Positions 20,421 through 31,121 of a DNA stretch of 64,000 nucleotides are shown here, one piece after another (position 1 is the stretch's first letter; each line of letters starts with the position of its first letter). The notes below the pieces were generated by a model. It saw only the letters and a program-made list of their open reading frames with translations, searched no databases and was not told the origin of the DNA. A program made the position numbers and the translations under genes. Source of the stretch: Pontibacterium sinense (GTDB lineage: Bacteria > Pseudomonadota > Gammaproteobacteria > Pseudomonadales > Balneatricaceae); the NCBI RefSeq assembly GCF_015209595.1, contig NZ_JADEYS010000006.1, positions 173,295 through 237,294 of the forward strand. Direction: 5' to 3'.

Positions 20421-20951
20421 CTATTTAAGTCGCATATCGCGGCTTTTTTCTTTTCTGCGCTTCCAGCTGCGATTCACGTGCCATACCCAGAACTGATTGA
20501 TACCAAAAAATGCCAGTGCTCCAAAAATCACACCGCAGATGATTGAGCCAAACAACAATGGCCACCAAATCAGTGACAGGCTTTCGCTAAGCCAGCTCAT
20601 CGAGAGTTCAAACTCGATGTTTCCCGCAGGGTTGCCCAAGAGAAAATCGCCCACCAAATAGGCACCGTAGAAGATAGGCGGCATGGTCAGCGGATTTGTT
20701 AGCCAGACTAGTCCCACTGAGATTGGGAGGTTGCTACGAAAGAAGACCGCCATGACCGCGGCAACGACCATTTGTGCCGGGATTGGCAAGAAAGCGCAAA
20801 ACAGGCCGACCGCAAACGCACGAGATACCGATCTGCGGGTTAAGTGCCACAGGTTGGGATCATGCAGGTGGCGTCCGAGCCAGCTGAGATGTTTGTGCTC
20901 TCGGAGCTTGCGCTCGTCGGGCATATACTTTTTGATGAGTTTGCGTGGCAT
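20421..20951 (-). CDS. DUF2062 membrane protein
   Basis: A 176-residue membrane protein of the DUF2062 family, function unknown. 'AVGLFCAFLPIPAQMV' and 'NPLTMPPIFYGAYLVGD' are the family's recognisable segments; about three to four hydrophobic helices follow a basic N-terminus. The C-terminus is highly basic. ATG 20951 gives the usual 'MPRKLIKKYMPD' start; a longer frame to 20978 is less likely. It converges on lolD and is divergent from comEC. Confidence 0.8.
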   Translation of the reverse strand: MPRKLIKKYMPDERKLREHKHLSWLGRHLHDPNLWHLTRRSVSRAFAVGLFCAFLPIPAQMVVAAVMAVFFRSNLPISVGLVWLTNPLTMPPIFYGAYLVGDFLLGNPAGNIEFELSMSWLSESLSLIWWPLLFGSIICGVIFGALAFFGINQFWVWHVNRSWKRRKEKSRDMRLK

Positions 20952-21020
20952 TGGGGTCGCACTTATAGTAGTGACCAAAGACGCTCGTATTATGCATACT
21001 CATTACAGGTAAGCCAACCG

Positions 21021-23255
21021 ATGAGATCAAGGATGATCTGTTATGTGGCTGGAATTACAACTATTGTCTGGCTGCCGTCGCTTCCTCCGCTTTGGTTGGG
21101 AGTGATTCCTCTATTATTTATAGTGTTCTGGCGAAAGCTTCCATCACCTCTGATCTGGTTTTTGATTGGATTGGGATGGAGCTTTGGTTGGAGTCATTGG
21201 CAAATCTCCCATCGTCTTAGCAGCGATCCTATTAAGTCTGATTGGTACGTGACGGGTGAGGTCGTCGGCCTGCCCGAATTTCGGGGAAAGGACGTACGAT
21301 TTTTGTTCAAACCAAACACGCTTGTTGCGGCTAAAGGCGCTGAACGTCACTCGGCATTTCCTCGGTTATTACGCCTCAATTGGTATCGGCCTGATATGGT
21401 TGTGGCGCCGGGGATGAGATTGGATCTGGAGGTGAGATTAAAACCTCCCCATGGATTTTCCAATCCCGCAGGGTTTGACTACGAGCTTTGGCTGCTGGCA
21501 CAAGGCATTGATGCGACAGGATATGTACGGGCGGTGTCCGCGTCATCTGCTCCTGATACCTGTGCGCTCGATTGTTTGAGGGGAAGGCTGGCGGCGGTCA
21601 TTCAGGCACGTTATGCCTCTGAGTCAGTTGCGGCGCTGGTTAAAGCGATTACGTTAGGTATTCGAGACGGTTTTGATAATGATCAGTGGCAACTGCTAAG
21701 GGCCACCGGGACGATACATCTCGCGGTGATCAGTGGGCTGCATATTGGATTTATCGTTGTGCTCATTCTGGGGCTGGTGCGTCTTCTGTCGTATGTCCTT
21801 ATGCCGCATTACCTTCGTCCTGTCGGTGTGTGGTTGACCATTTCTGTGGCGTTTGTGTATATGCAGATGGCCGGTGCAGGTTTGCCAACTCAGCGGGCCT
21901 TTGTGATGGTCGCAGTGTTTCTGCTTGCGCAATGGCGGCTATGGCATGTGGATCTCTGGTCACGTTGGTGGTTCGCTATGGTGTTGGTCTTAACGCTATC
22001 GCCCGTTGCCACTCATCAGACAGGTTTCTGGCTCTCATTTATGGCCGTTGCAACATTGCTCTGGTTTGCGGGTCATCGGATAAAAGACCTGCTCGGATGG
22101 CGAGTGCAATGGGGCATCTTTTTTTCTATGACGCCTTTGCTGGCTTGGTTGTTCGGCGGGTTCTCCTTTGTTGCACCGATAATTAATCTTTTGGCGATCC
22201 CTCTGGTCGCACTCTGTCTGATGCTGGTCGCCGTCGATCTGCTGTTCTCAGTGTTGAATGTTGATTTGTTGGTGCCTGTGGTTGATGGGAGTGTCTCAAT
22301 ATTCTGGTGGTTGATCGGGCTGGGCGCCGAGGTTCAGCAAGATCTATGGCGGGTGCCAAACCCCGAATGGTATGTGTTGGGCCTGGCACTACTGGGATCA
22401 TTGCTTGTGCTTCAGCCCAAGGGGTTTCCGCTGCGTTGGGTAGGCGTTCTGTTGTGGCTGCCTATGATGCTAGGGATCAGGTCATCGCCTGTGGCCGAAG
22501 GTTACGATGTAAGGGTGTTTGATATTGGCCAAGGTACAGCGGTGTTGATCCGGGTCGGAGAGAAAACCCTTCTATATGATACCGGTCCGGGATATCCGGG
22601 CGGCCAAAATGCATTCGTGCATGCGGTTGCACCTTATCTGGTTGCTGAGCGGATTCAGGCCGTAGATATGCTGGTATTGAGTCACGATGACCTTGATCAC
22701 ACGGGAGGTCATATCTCGCTCCGGGATCAGGTGTCGGTTGATGGCGGGATGACAGGGAGTCAGGCGTTAGCTAGCAGGTATCGTTACCATGTGTGTCGCC
22801 CGGGAGATCAATGGCAGTGGAGAGATGTCCGCTTTACCGTATTGTCTGGCGGAAATCAGGCGGTTTCAGATAACAACAGTTCTTGTGTTATTCAGGTGGA
22901 CGATGGTCGGTGCTCCTTGTTACTCACAGGAGATGTCGATTCGGACGTCGAGCATAGGCTGGTTGAACCGGAGCGGCCATTGGATTGGTTGGTCGCGTCT
23001 CATCACGGGAGCAAGACGGGCAGCAGTGCTGATTTTCTGGCGCGCTGGCGTCCTTCCGTTGTCGTATTTAGTGCCGGATACGCAAGCCGATTTGGTCACC
23101 CCAGCGCGGATGTCGTACAGCGGGTTTCAGATAGTGGTGGAGTATCAGTGAATACCGCTAAACATGGCGCGGTGCATCTTTCATCAAAGCCCGATATGGA
23201 GTGTACAACCAACGTTTGGAGGAGTACCAAAAGACGTTTCTGGTCAGGCTATTAG
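21021..23255 (+). CDS. comEC: ComEC/Rec2 DNA uptake channel protein
   Basis: A 744-residue protein of the inner-membrane channel family that carries transforming single-stranded DNA into the cytoplasm. An N-terminal ComEC domain with an OB-like fold (about residues 55-200) is followed by a multi-helix competence domain ('TGTIHLAVISGLHIGF', about 220-480) and a C-terminal metallo-beta-lactamase-like domain ('VFDIGQGTAVLI', 'LSHDDLDHTGGH', 'ASHHGSKTGSS'). ATG 21021 is chosen; an in-frame extension to 20844 runs over the start of the DUF2062 gene and is not protein-like. Whether the strain is competent cannot be judged from this gene alone. Confidence 0.92.
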   Translation: MRSRMICYVAGITTIVWLPSLPPLWLGVIPLLFIVFWRKLPSPLIWFLIGLGWSFGWSHWQISHRLSSDPIKSDWYVTGEVVGLPEFRGKDVRFLFKPNTLVAAKGAERHSAFPRLLRLNWYRPDMVVAPGMRLDLEVRLKPPHGFSNPAGFDYELWLLAQGIDATGYVRAVSASSAPDTCALDCLRGRLAAVIQARYASESVAALVKAITLGIRDGFDNDQWQLLRATGTIHLAVISGLHIGFIVVLILGLVRLLSYVLMPHYLRPVGVWLTISVAFVYMQMAGAGLPTQRAFVMVAVFLLAQWRLWHVDLWSRWWFAMVLVLTLSPVATHQTGFWLSFMAVATLLWFAGHRIKDLLGWRVQWGIFFSMTPLLAWLFGGFSFVAPIINLLAIPLVALCLMLVAVDLLFSVLNVDLLVPVVDGSVSIFWWLIGLGAEVQQDLWRVPNPEWYVLGLALLGSLLVLQPKGFPLRWVGVLLWLPMMLGIRSSPVAEGYDVRVFDIGQGTAVLIRVGEKTLLYDTGPGYPGGQNAFVHAVAPYLVAERIQAVDMLVLSHDDLDHTGGHISLRDQVSVDGGMTGSQALASRYRYHVCRPGDQWQWRDVRFTVLSGGNQAVSDNNSSCVIQVDDGRCSLLLTGDVDSDVEHRLVEPERPLDWLVASHHGSKTGSSADFLARWRPSVVVFSAGYASRFGHPSADVVQRVSDSGGVSVNTAKHGAVHLSSKPDMECTTNVWRSTKRRFWSGY

Positions 23256-23350
23256 GCCGAGCGGGCCTATGATAAAGTTAGCCGCAGTATCGTTGGGGTT
23301 GTTTGTTTAATTGTCCCGATATTCGAGGTTGGGCTAGAGGCTGAGTTGAC

Positions 23351-23965
23351 GTGTTAGAACTGGTGAAATCGGGTGGTTGGCTGATGGTGCCAATCGTAGC
23401 CTGTTCGGTGATTGCGATGGCGATCTGCCTGGAAAGGTTGTGGACCTTACGTGCGTCCAGTGTTGCGCCTGCCGAACTCTTGGGAGAGCTGTTGACTGCT
23501 TTCCGTATGGAGAAACTGGAGACCGAGCAGTTGGCTCAGATCCGCAACAGTAGTCCGTTGGGGCGAATCATGGTTGCGGGTATCAAAAACGCCAATCACG
23601 GGCGTGATGTCATGAAAGAGAGCATTGAAGAGGCTGCCTCGGAAGTGATTCATGAGTTGGAGCGATTTCTCAGTCCGTTGGGCACGATCGCGGCGATTAC
23701 ACCATTACTGGGTTTGCTCGGTACCGTCATCGGAATGATTAAAGTCTTTAACGAGATCATGATTCAAGGTAGTGGTAATGCCAGTGTATTGGCCGGCGGT
23801 ATTTCGGAAGCGTTGATTACGACCGCATCTGGTTTGGCCGTTGCGATACCGGCACTGATCTTTCATCGGTTTTTCTTGCGTCGAATCGATTCACTCGTGG
23901 TGTCCATGGAACAGCAGGCCGTGAAGTTGGTCGAGATGATTCACGGTCAGCGTGAAGAAGACTGA
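23351..23965 (+). CDS. exbB: MotA/TolQ/ExbB proton channel family protein
   Basis: A 204-residue inner-membrane protein with one N-terminal helix (about 10-30) and two helices in the C-terminal half ('ITPLLGLLGTVIGMI' and 'ITTASGLAVAIPALI'), the ExbB/TolQ layout. With the ExbD-like product of the next gene it should form a proton-driven energiser. Start GTG at 23351. The pair sits between comEC and lpxK, as in Pseudomonas, and no TonB or Tol-Pal gene is adjacent, so the client system is unknown. Confidence 0.88.
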   Translation: MLELVKSGGWLMVPIVACSVIAMAICLERLWTLRASSVAPAELLGELLTAFRMEKLETEQLAQIRNSSPLGRIMVAGIKNANHGRDVMKESIEEAASEVIHELERFLSPLGTIAAITPLLGLLGTVIGMIKVFNEIMIQGSGNASVLAGGISEALITTASGLAVAIPALIFHRFFLRRIDSLVVSMEQQAVKLVEMIHGQREED

Positions 23966-23983
23966 GTGTTGCGAGGCGATTAG

Positions 23984-24397
23984 GTGAAATTCAGCCGACA
24001 ACGGCCTGAAGAGGTATCCGTAAATCTGACACCGCTGATTGATGTGGTGTTTTTGTTGCTGATCTTTTTTATGGTCTCAACCACCTTTACCAAAGAAACG
24101 CAGCTTGAAATTGACCTTCCAAGTGCTAGTGGCAGTGTCACTGAAGCCCGCGAGCGTATAGAAATTTTGATTAGTGCAGAAGGCGAATACCGTCTGAATA
24201 GCCAACTGCTGACAGAGTCCAGTGCCGAGGCATTAAAAGAGGCTTTGGGGGCGGCCGCAGGCGTACCGGGCGAGACGCCTCTGGTGATCGCGGCTGATGC
24301 CGATACGCCGCATCAATTGGTTGTGACTGCGATGGATGTAGCTGGGCAGCTGGGATACACCCGGTTGAGTATTATCACTCAAGAGTCTGCTAAATAG
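23984..24397 (+). CDS. exbD: ExbD/TolR family protein
   Basis: A 137-residue protein with a short cytoplasmic N-terminus, one membrane helix containing the proton-carrying aspartate ('VNLTPLIDVVFLLLIFFM') and a periplasmic domain. It partners the upstream ExbB-like channel. Start is GTG at 23984, 19 bases after that gene; it ends one base before lpxK. Confidence 0.9.
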   Translation: MKFSRQRPEEVSVNLTPLIDVVFLLLIFFMVSTTFTKETQLEIDLPSASGSVTEARERIEILISAEGEYRLNSQLLTESSAEALKEALGAAAGVPGETPLVIAADADTPHQLVVTAMDVAGQLGYTRLSIITQESAK

Positions 24398-24398
24398 T

Positions 24399-25403
24399 AT
24401 GCGCTGGCTGGAAACGCGTTGGTATCAGAAAAGACCTGCGCCGCTGTTTTTGCGCCCGTTAGAGTGGCTGTATCGTACCGTGAGTGACGGTAAACGTCAG
24501 GGGTATGTTACAGGCAGCAAAGAAGTGTTCAGGCCGCGGGTGCCTGTCATAATTGTTGGCAATATCACTGTAGGTGGGACCGGAAAAACGCCGGTTGTGC
24601 TTTGGTTGATTGAAAAACTGAAAGTGGCCGGATACAAGCCAGGTGTAGTAAGTCGGGGCTACGGTGCAAAAGCGCCCCGTTATCCTTATGCGGTCACCAA
24701 AGATACGTTGCCAGCAGAAGGCGGAGATGAGCCCTGTATGTTGGTGCGTCGATCAGGTTGTCCTCTTGTTGTGGATCCTGATCGTCCGGCCGCAGTGCAA
24801 TATCTTCTGGAGCAATTTGATTGTGACCTGGTCATCAGTGATGACGGTTTACAGCACTATGCGTTAGGGCGTGATATTGAGTTGGTGGTCATTGATGGTC
24901 GTAGAGGTGTCGGGAACGGGCATTGTCTACCAGCGGGGCCGCTGCGAGAGCCCGTTGAGCGTCTGGATGACGTTGATTTCGTGATCAGCAATGGGGAAGG
25001 GGAAAATGGTTTTGACGCCATTTCTATGGGCTTAGCCCCTACTGCATTTGTTGCACTGGACGGTTCTAAGCGTATTGCCGTTGATCAATGGCAGGAAAAG
25101 CGCGTGCATGCCGTGGCGGGGATCGGTAATCCGGCCCGTTTCTTTGATACACTTCGTTTGGCTGCGGGTATCGAGCCACTGGAGCATCCTTTTGCGGATC
25201 ATCATCCTTATGTCCTGTCTGACCTGCAGTTTTCGGAATCGCTGCCTTTGGTGATGACGGAGAAGGATGCAGTAAAAGTTTCTCATCTAAAAAATTTGGA
25301 CGGCTGGTACCTAGAGGTATCCGCCGAGCTGCCCGTTGAGTTTGAGACGGCGTTGCTGAATAAACTCGAACAGATTACCTATACGGTTGAAAGTGATGGA
25401 TAA
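24399..25403 (+). CDS. lpxK: Tetraacyldisaccharide 4'-kinase
   Basis: A 334-residue membrane-associated kinase that phosphorylates the 4' position of the lipid A disaccharide. It has a single N-terminal hydrophobic/amphipathic region and the P-loop '[13 protein letters not shown]'; '[12 protein letters not shown]' and 'MTEKDAVK' are family motifs. Full length. Its last eight bases overlap the start of the Trm112-like gene. Confidence 0.96.
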   Translation: MRWLETRWYQKRPAPLFLRPLEWLYRTVSDGKRQGYVTGSKEVFRPRVPVIIVGNITVGGTGKTPVVLWLIEKLKVAGYKPGVVSRGYGAKAPRYPYAVTKDTLPAEGGDEPCMLVRRSGCPLVVDPDRPAAVQYLLEQFDCDLVISDDGLQHYALGRDIELVVIDGRRGVGNGHCLPAGPLREPVERLDDVDFVISNGEGENGFDAISMGLAPTAFVALDGSKRIAVDQWQEKRVHAVAGIGNPARFFDTLRLAAGIEPLEHPFADHHPYVLSDLQFSESLPLVMTEKDAVKVSHLKNLDGWYLEVSAELPVEFETALLNKLEQITYTVESDG

Positions 25404-25581
25404 AAAATTGATCGAGATGCTGGTGTGCCCAGTATCAAAAGCGCCTCTTGAGTGGAATGCAGAAACTCAGGAGCTCATCTGTCGTGCTAGTGGTTTGGCA
25501 TATCCTGTGCGTGACGGTATTCCAGTCATGCTGGAAGAGGAAGCGCGTAAGCTGACTCTGGAAGAGCGTGAGCGTAAGTAA
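25396..25581 (+). CDS. Trm112 family small protein
   Basis: A 61-residue protein, '[18 protein letters not shown]', of the Trm112/YcaR family found between lpxK and kdsB in many gammaproteobacteria. Two cysteines (one in 'LVCPV', one in 'LICRA') are seen rather than the four of the eukaryotic zinc form. The function in bacteria is not established. The internal ATG at 25396 gives the normal family start. Confidence 0.88.
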   Translation: MDKKLIEMLVCPVSKAPLEWNAETQELICRASGLAYPVRDGIPVMLEEEARKLTLEERERK

Positions 25582-25593
25582 GGAGAGTCTGAT

Positions 25594-26364
25594 ATGAGCT
25601 TTACCGTCATTATTCCAGCCCGTTTTGCATCCAGTCGTTTTCCGGGAAAGCCGCTGGCTGACCTCGCGGGTAAACCGATGGTCCAGCATGTCTACGAGCG
25701 TGCGATGGAGAGCGAAGCAGACCGGGTGATCATCGCAACGGATGATCAGCGGATCGCTGATGTGGCTAAAGGTTTTGGTGCGGATGTGTGTATGACATCT
25801 GCCGAACATCCCTCAGGCACTGACCGCCTGCAGGAAGTGGTAAAGCTTCAGGGCTTTTATGCTGATGACATCGTAGTTAACGTGCAGGGTGACGAGCCTT
25901 TGGTGCCGCCGCGTGTGATTAATCAGGTGGCCCATAACTTGAAAGCTGAGCCGAGCGCGAGTATCGCCACGTTGAGTGAGCCGATTGAAGACATCGAAAG
26001 CTTGATGAATCCCAATGTGGTGAAGGTGGTGAGCGATGCCCGAGGGCGTGCGCTTTACTTCAGCCGAGCTCCAATGCCGTGGCCTCGTGATCAGTTTAAT
26101 ACAGAGGAAGGGCGCTCTAGCATGCCGGAGGGGTTTTCGTGGCAGCGTCATATCGGCATCTATGCGTACCGCGTGAAGTTGCTGAATGACTTTGTGACCT
26201 GGCCGCCGGCGCCGTTGGAAGAGACCGAGTGTCTAGAGCAGTTGCGCGCAATGTGGAATGGGGCGCAGATTCATGTTGCGTTGGCTGATGAGCTACCGCC
26301 TGCAGGCGTGGATACGCCGGAAGATCTGGAGCGCATTCGCCAGTTGCTGGAGTCGCAGGCGTGA
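25594..26364 (+). CDS. kdsB: CMP-KDO synthetase
   Basis: A 256-residue cytidylyltransferase that activates 3-deoxy-manno-octulosonate with CTP for lipopolysaccharide core synthesis. Motifs '[16 protein letters not shown]', 'VNVQGDEPL' and 'IGIYAYR' are intact. Preceded by an AAGGAGAG ribosome site; the last four bases overlap the next start (GTGA). Confidence 0.96.
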   Translation: MSFTVIIPARFASSRFPGKPLADLAGKPMVQHVYERAMESEADRVIIATDDQRIADVAKGFGADVCMTSAEHPSGTDRLQEVVKLQGFYADDIVVNVQGDEPLVPPRVINQVAHNLKAEPSASIATLSEPIEDIESLMNPNVVKVVSDARGRALYFSRAPMPWPRDQFNTEEGRSSMPEGFSWQRHIGIYAYRVKLLNDFVTWPPAPLEETECLEQLRAMWNGAQIHVALADELPPAGVDTPEDLERIRQLLESQA

Positions 26365-26834
26365 AGCGTGTGTTGTTTGTCTGTTTGGGCAATATCTGTC
26401 GTTCCCCAACTGCACATGGCGTGTTTCAGCATGTTGTTGATTGCGGTGGTCTGGGGGCGCAGGTTGGAGTTGATTCGGCGGGCACTGCGGCGTACCACGT
26501 GGGCAATAGCCCTGATCCTCGCTCAGTTTCGGCTGCGAAGTCCCGTGGATACGATTTATCGGCATTGCGTGCCCGTCAGGCTATAGAAGCAGACTTTCAG
26601 CAGTTTGATTACATCTTGGCGATGGATCACAGCAATCTTGAGAACCTCAAAGACCTATGTCCGGAAAGCTATGAAGGGCACTTGGGGTTGTTTCTGGATT
26701 TTGCGCCGAACATTTCTGAATCCGAAGTCCCGGATCCCTATTATGGCGGTAGCGACGGTTTTGGTCATGTATTGGATCTTGTGGAAGAGGCTGCTGAAGG
26801 TTTGTTGGCAGATATTCGGCGGGAGCTGAACTGA
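26361..26834 (+). CDS. Low-molecular-weight protein tyrosine phosphatase
   Basis: A 157-residue phosphatase. The P-loop '[12 protein letters not shown]' gives the C-x5-R active site at the N-terminus, and the general-acid loop is 'VPDPYYGG'. The substrate is unknown; relatives between kdsB and murB in Pseudomonas are annotated the same way. Start GTG at 26361, coupled to kdsB. Confidence 0.92.
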   Translation: MKRVLFVCLGNICRSPTAHGVFQHVVDCGGLGAQVGVDSAGTAAYHVGNSPDPRSVSAAKSRGYDLSALRARQAIEADFQQFDYILAMDHSNLENLKDLCPESYEGHLGLFLDFAPNISESEVPDPYYGGSDGFGHVLDLVEEAAEGLLADIRRELN

Positions 26835-27857
26835 GTGATATCCCTTCAGGAAAACGCCGATCTGAGTCAGCTTAATAGTTTTGGGTTTTCATCCAAGGCT
26901 CAGTATCTGATAGATGTGTATTCAGATAATGAGTTGGTAGAAGCGGTAAGCTTTGCCGAGCAGCATGATTTACCGCTGTTGGTGATAGGGGGGGGTAGTA
27001 ATCTGATTCTTTCAGACTACTTGCCAGGTGTTGTTGTACGCTTACAATCAACAGGCTATCGAAAAGTATCGGAAGACGATGCGTCGGTTCTGGTTGAGGC
27101 TGAAGCCGGTGAAAATTGGCATCAGTTGGTTGAGCAGTTCATCGCTGAGGGCTGGAGTGGTCTGGAAAACCTTGCGCTAATCCCTGGTACTGTAGGCGCT
27201 GCGCCGGTGCAGAATATCGGTGCTTATGGTGTCGAGATTAAGGACCGATTTGAAGCGCTGACGGCCTATGATCGCGAGGAGAAGGTTTTTGTGGATCTGG
27301 CATCTTCTGATTGCCAGTTTGGTTATCGTAATAGCGTATTCAAGTCGAAGAATCCTGGGCGATATATTATTACGCGTGTGCGTTTTCGTCTCTCTAAATG
27401 CTTTGTCCCGACTGTCGGGTATGGGGCTTTAACGCAGCAACTCGCGGATGATGAGGTGACTGCGCGTTCCGTTTTTGATGCGGTTGTTGCAGTGAGGCAG
27501 TCTAAGCTGCCGGATCCGCTTGAGTTGGGTAATGCGGGGAGTTTCTTTGAAAACCCAGTGATTCCTCGGGCGCAATACGATGTGCTAAAAGCTCATCATC
27601 CTGATGTTGTGGCTTATCCGGATCGGCCGGGGTTTATGAAAGTGGCCGCTGGCTGGTTGATTGACCAGGCTGGCTGGAAGGGTTATCGAGCCGGCGCGGT
27701 TGGTGTCTATGATAAGCAGGCCCTGGTCTTGGTGAACTATGGTGGTGGATGCGCTGATGAGTTAATGGCGTTGGCAAGTGCGATTCAGCACTCTGTGTCT
27801 GAGCGTTATGGGGTTGAGCTAGTTCCTGAGCCGCGTCGGTACCCGCTGTCGGTCTGA
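26835..27857 (+). CDS. murB: UDP-N-acetylenolpyruvoylglucosamine reductase
   Basis: A 340-residue FAD enzyme that makes UDP-N-acetylmuramate with NADPH, in the cytosolic stage of peptidoglycan synthesis. It is the E. coli-like type I form. 'VIGGGSNLILSD' binds FAD, and the catalytic serine lies in 'GNAGSFFENP'. Start is GTG at 26835, immediately after the phosphatase stop. Confidence 0.95.
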   Translation: MISLQENADLSQLNSFGFSSKAQYLIDVYSDNELVEAVSFAEQHDLPLLVIGGGSNLILSDYLPGVVVRLQSTGYRKVSEDDASVLVEAEAGENWHQLVEQFIAEGWSGLENLALIPGTVGAAPVQNIGAYGVEIKDRFEALTAYDREEKVFVDLASSDCQFGYRNSVFKSKNPGRYIITRVRFRLSKCFVPTVGYGALTQQLADDEVTARSVFDAVVAVRQSKLPDPLELGNAGSFFENPVIPRAQYDVLKAHHPDVVAYPDRPGFMKVAAGWLIDQAGWKGYRAGAVGVYDKQALVLVNYGGGCADELMALASAIQHSVSERYGVELVPEPRRYPLSV

Positions 27858-27878
27858 AGATAACCCAGGTTTGAGCAG

Positions 27879-27917
27879 GCATAAAAAAACCGCGTTTATA
27901 CGCGGTTTTTTTATGCC
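27879..27917. terminator. Bidirectional terminator between murB and rne
   Basis: A near-perfect inverted repeat with ACCGCG / CGCGGT at its core, flanked by a seven-base A-run and T-run and then by GGCAT / ATGCC. It works in both directions for the convergent genes. Confidence 0.9.
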
Positions 27918-27923
27918 TGAAAG

Positions 27924-27955
27924 TAGGGTAATGCTAAATGCTCAGCATTACCCTA
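27924..27955. repeat. Inverted repeat in the rne 3' region
   Basis: Perfect 12-base arms (TAGGGTAATGCT and its complement) with an eight-base loop, between the rne stop and the shared terminator. It has no T-run of its own; it could protect the rne mRNA 3' end. Confidence 0.6.
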
Positions 27956-27965
27956 TTGCAGATGC

Positions 27966-30900
27966 TTACTCGCCTTTTTCGGCGGCTTCTTTCTGGCGGC
28001 GACGAATTTCGCGAGGATCGTTAGGAGCTCGGCTACCGCGGCGACGGCGACGTGGTTCAGCTTCCTTGGGTTTCTCTTCGATTGCTTCGCTGCTCTGAGC
28101 TTCAGTTGTTTCCGTTGGCTCGGAAGGAGCTTCAGGGGTTGCTTCTGATGCTTCAGTAGTTTCAGTCGCTTCTGAGGTTTCAGCTACTTCTGCAGTTTCA
28201 GTAGCTTCAGCAGTTTCAGGCGCTTCTGGGGTTTCAGCTACTTCTGCAGCTTCAGTAGTTTCAGATGCTTCTGGGGTTTCAGTCGCTTCAGTCGCTTCAG
28301 TATTTTCAGATGCTTCTGCAGTTTCAGTCGCTTCAGTAGTTTCAGACGCTTCTGGGGTTTCGGCTACTTCTGCAGTTTCAGTCGCTTCAGTAGTTTCAGT
28401 CGCTTCTGAGGTTTCGGCTACTTCTGCAGTTTCAGTCGCTTCAGTAGTTTCAGGCGCTTCTGAGGTTTCGGCTACGTCTGCAGTTTCAGTCGTTTCAGTA
28501 GTTTCAGGCGCTTCTGAGGTTTCAGCTACTTCTGCAGTTTCAGTCGCTTCCGTAGTTTCAGTCGCTTCTGAGGTTTCTGCTGCTTCAGGCGCTTCCGTAG
28601 TTTCAGTCGCTTCCGTCGCTTCTGGGGTTTCTGCTGCTTCAGGCGCTTCTGCAGTTTCAGGCGCTACTGAGGTTTCAGCTACTTCTGCAGTTTCAGTCGC
28701 GTCTGTAGTTTCAGTCGCTTCTGTAGTCCCAGTTGCTTCCGTAGTTTCAGTTGCGGCTGCAGCTTCAGTCACTTCTGCAGCTTTAGATACTTCTACTGCT
28801 TCAGTAGTTGTTTCATCTTTGCCGCTGTCCGCGTTAGCTGAGACTTCAGCATTTGGCTGTGTTGCCTGAGCTTCAGTTGCTTCGATTGCTACAGCAGTCT
28901 TCTTTTCTTCAGGCTGTGTAGTTTCGTCAGTTGCTTCAGCGTTCTTCGCAGTATTTGTGTCTACAGGATTGCTGCGCTTTGCGCCGCGCTCGGAACCGCG
29001 ACGACGACGACCGCGACGGCGTGGGTTGCGTGGTGCTTCTTCGCCCTTGTCATCCTGTTTGGTTTCAGCTTTGTCGGTACTTTGTGTCTTCGCTTCGGTT
29101 TGCTCTTGAGGAGCGCTTGTCTGGCGATCATCAGTATCTTTGCGGCTCTTGCGACGACGACGGGATTTCGTCGGTTTCTCAGTCTTCTCTTCTGCGACCA
29201 GAGGTTGATCCGGCTCTGGCTGAATAGTAATGATTTCGTCGTTGTCTTTCTTCTGTCCGCGGCGACGATCATCACGACGACGGCCTTTTTTGCCGCTGTG
29301 CTGTTTGCGGCCAGAGCTGCGAGGTTCTTTTTTCTCTGGCTCAGCTGCGACAGGTTCTTCTTTCTTAACTTCTTCCTGAGCAGTGCTACCGCCAAACAGG
29401 CTGCGGAAAATACGCCCAAGCAGGGAGCCGCTATCTTTAGTTTCTACTGATGCAGGTGCCGCAGGTGCTTTAGCTTCTGAGGTCTGTTCAGGAGCTGTTG
29501 CTTCTTTTGGTGCAGGTGTTGCGGGTGCAACGGTGCGCACGGCTGCTTTTTCACGAGGCGGAGCTGGCTTGGTCGCAGTTTCGATCTCTGGCAGCTGCTC
29601 TTCTGGTTCTGGCTGCAGCGTGTAACTGGCATCGTTTGTTGTCGCAACAGTGTGATCGTCACGCAGGCGGACAACTTCGTAATGTGGCGTTTCCATGTTC
29701 GGATTCGGCACGATCACAACACGTACGTCGTGGCGCAGTTCAACATCATGCACTGCGTGTCGCTTTTCATTCAGCAGGAACGTAGCGACAGTAACAGGCA
29801 GGATTGCACGAATCTGAGCGGTACGGTCTTTTGCTGATTCTTCTTCAATCAGGCGAAGAATGGACAGTGCCAGTGATTCGGTGTCTCGGATGGTGCCTTG
29901 GCCGCTACAGCGAGGGCAGACAACACCACGGCTTTCTGCCAGTGATGGGCGTAAGCGCTGACGCGACATTTCCAGCAGGCCAAAGCGTGAGATGCGACCC
30001 GTTTGTACGCGAGCGCGATCCAGTTTAAGTGCATCACGCAGGCGGTTTTCAACTTCACGCTGGTTTTTGATTGGGCTCATATCGATGAAATCGATAACAA
30101 TCAGACCGCCGATATCACGCAGGCGCAGCTGGCGAGCGATCTCGTCTGCGGCTTCCAGGTTGGTGTTCAGGGCGGTCTCTTCGATGTCGCCACCGCGGGT
30201 TGCACGAGCGGAGTTAATATCGATGGATACCAGTGCTTCTGTCGGATCAATAACGATGGAGCCGCCGGAAGGTAGCTTAACTTCACGCTGAAAGGCGGTT
30301 TCGATCTGTGTTTCGATCTGGAAGCGGTTAAACAGCGGGGTTGCTTCGCTGTAGTGTTTAATCTTCTGATCGTACGACGGCATGACCTGAGTCACGAAGT
30401 TTCGTGCGTCGTTATATACAGCTTCGTCGTCGATCAGTACTTCGCCGATGTCGGCGCGCAGGTAATCACGAATAGCGCGAATAACAACGTTGCTTTCCTG
30501 ATAGATCAGGAAGGGGGCTTTGCGGGCTTCAACTTCCTTAATCGCTTTCCACAGTGTGGCCAGGTAATCGAGGTCCCACTGCAGTTCTTCGGTCGAGCGG
30601 CCGATGCCAGCGGTGCGAACGATAATGCCCATTTTGTCCGGGATATTTACGCCGTCCAGAGCTTCTTTCAGCTGGGCGCGATCGCTGCCTTCGATGCGGC
30701 GGGAGATACCGCCAGCACGAGGGTTGTTAGGCATCAAAACAAGATATCGGCCAGCAAGGCTGATAAAGGTCGTCAGAGCGGCGCCTTTGTTTCCGCGCTC
30801 TTCTTTGTCGACCTGCACGATAACTTCAGTGCCTTCGCGGATAACCTCTTTGATATTAGGACGGTTGCCGCGCTCTGGTTGTTTGGAGAAATATTCGCGA

Positions 30901-31121
30901 GAGATCTCTTTCAGAGGCAGGAAGCCATGGCGCTCTGCACCATAGTCAACAAATGCAGCTTCAAGGCTTGGTTCTACGCGGGTAATGCGGCCTTTGTAGA
31001 TGTTAGCCTTTTTCTGTTCGCGGGAGCCGGATTCGATATCCAGATCATATAGACGCTGGCCATCGACCAGCGCTACGCGCAACTCTTCAGGTTGAGTTGC
31101 GTTAATTAGCATTCTTTTCAT
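27966..31121 (-). CDS. rne: Ribonuclease E
   Basis: A 1051-residue endoribonuclease, scaffold of the RNA degradosome. The N-terminal catalytic half (about residues 1-510) contains an S1 domain ('[20 protein letters not shown]'), the DNase-I-like active site region ('VIDFIDM') and the zinc-link cysteines in 'CPRCSGQG'. The C-terminal half is disordered and has arginine-rich RNA-binding patches ('[19 protein letters not shown]'). From about 770 to 1005 it becomes a Glu/Thr/Ala repeat, and it ends with a basic tail containing '[13 protein letters not shown]'. The repeat is encoded by 28105-28815 and is longer and more regular than I expect for the family. The long leader upstream suggests autoregulation. 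Confidence 0.96.
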   Translation of the reverse strand: MKRMLINATQPEELRVALVDGQRLYDLDIESGSREQKKANIYKGRITRVEPSLEAAFVDYGAERHGFLPLKEISREYFSKQPERGNRPNIKEVIREGTEVIVQVDKEERGNKGAALTTFISLAGRYLVLMPNNPRAGGISRRIEGSDRAQLKEALDGVNIPDKMGIIVRTAGIGRSTEELQWDLDYLATLWKAIKEVEARKAPFLIYQESNVVIRAIRDYLRADIGEVLIDDEAVYNDARNFVTQVMPSYDQKIKHYSEATPLFNRFQIETQIETAFQREVKLPSGGSIVIDPTEALVSIDINSARATRGGDIEETALNTNLEAADEIARQLRLRDIGGLIVIDFIDMSPIKNQREVENRLRDALKLDRARVQTGRISRFGLLEMSRQRLRPSLAESRGVVCPRCSGQGTIRDTESLALSILRLIEEESAKDRTAQIRAILPVTVATFLLNEKRHAVHDVELRHDVRVVIVPNPNMETPHYEVVRLRDDHTVATTNDASYTLQPEPEEQLPEIETATKPAPPREKAAVRTVAPATPAPKEATAPEQTSEAKAPAAPASVETKDSGSLLGRIFRSLFGGSTAQEEVKKEEPVAAEPEKKEPRSSGRKQHSGKKGRRRDDRRRGQKKDNDEIITIQPEPDQPLVAEEKTEKPTKSRRRRKSRKDTDDRQTSAPQEQTEAKTQSTDKAETKQDDKGEEAPRNPRRRGRRRRGSERGAKRSNPVDTNTAKNAEATDETTQPEEKKTAVAIEATEAQATQPNAEVSANADSGKDETTTEAVEVSKAAEVTEAAAATETTEATGTTEATETTDATETAEVAETSVAPETAEAPEAAETPEATEATETTEAPEAAETSEATETTEATETAEVAETSEAPETTETTETADVAETSEAPETTEATETAEVAETSEATETTEATETAEVAETPEASETTEATETAEASENTEATEATETPEASETTEAAEVAETPEAPETAEATETAEVAETSEATETTEASEATPEAPSEPTETTEAQSSEAIEEKPKEAEPRRRRRGSRAPNDPREIRRRQKEAAEKGE
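28105..28815 (-). repeat. Degenerate Glu-Thr-Ala repeat tract within rne
   Basis: About 235 codons made almost only of Glu, Thr, Ala with some Ser, Val and Pro. A recurring unit of about 18 residues, similar to '[18 protein letters not shown]', appears many times, and at DNA level blocks of about 54 bases repeat with few changes. The pattern suggests expansion by slippage or unequal exchange. Confidence 0.8.

Noticed and set aside
28105..28815. CRISPR-like or non-coding tandem array
   Set aside because: The repeats are contiguous, in frame and of varying sequence within rne; there are no unique spacers.
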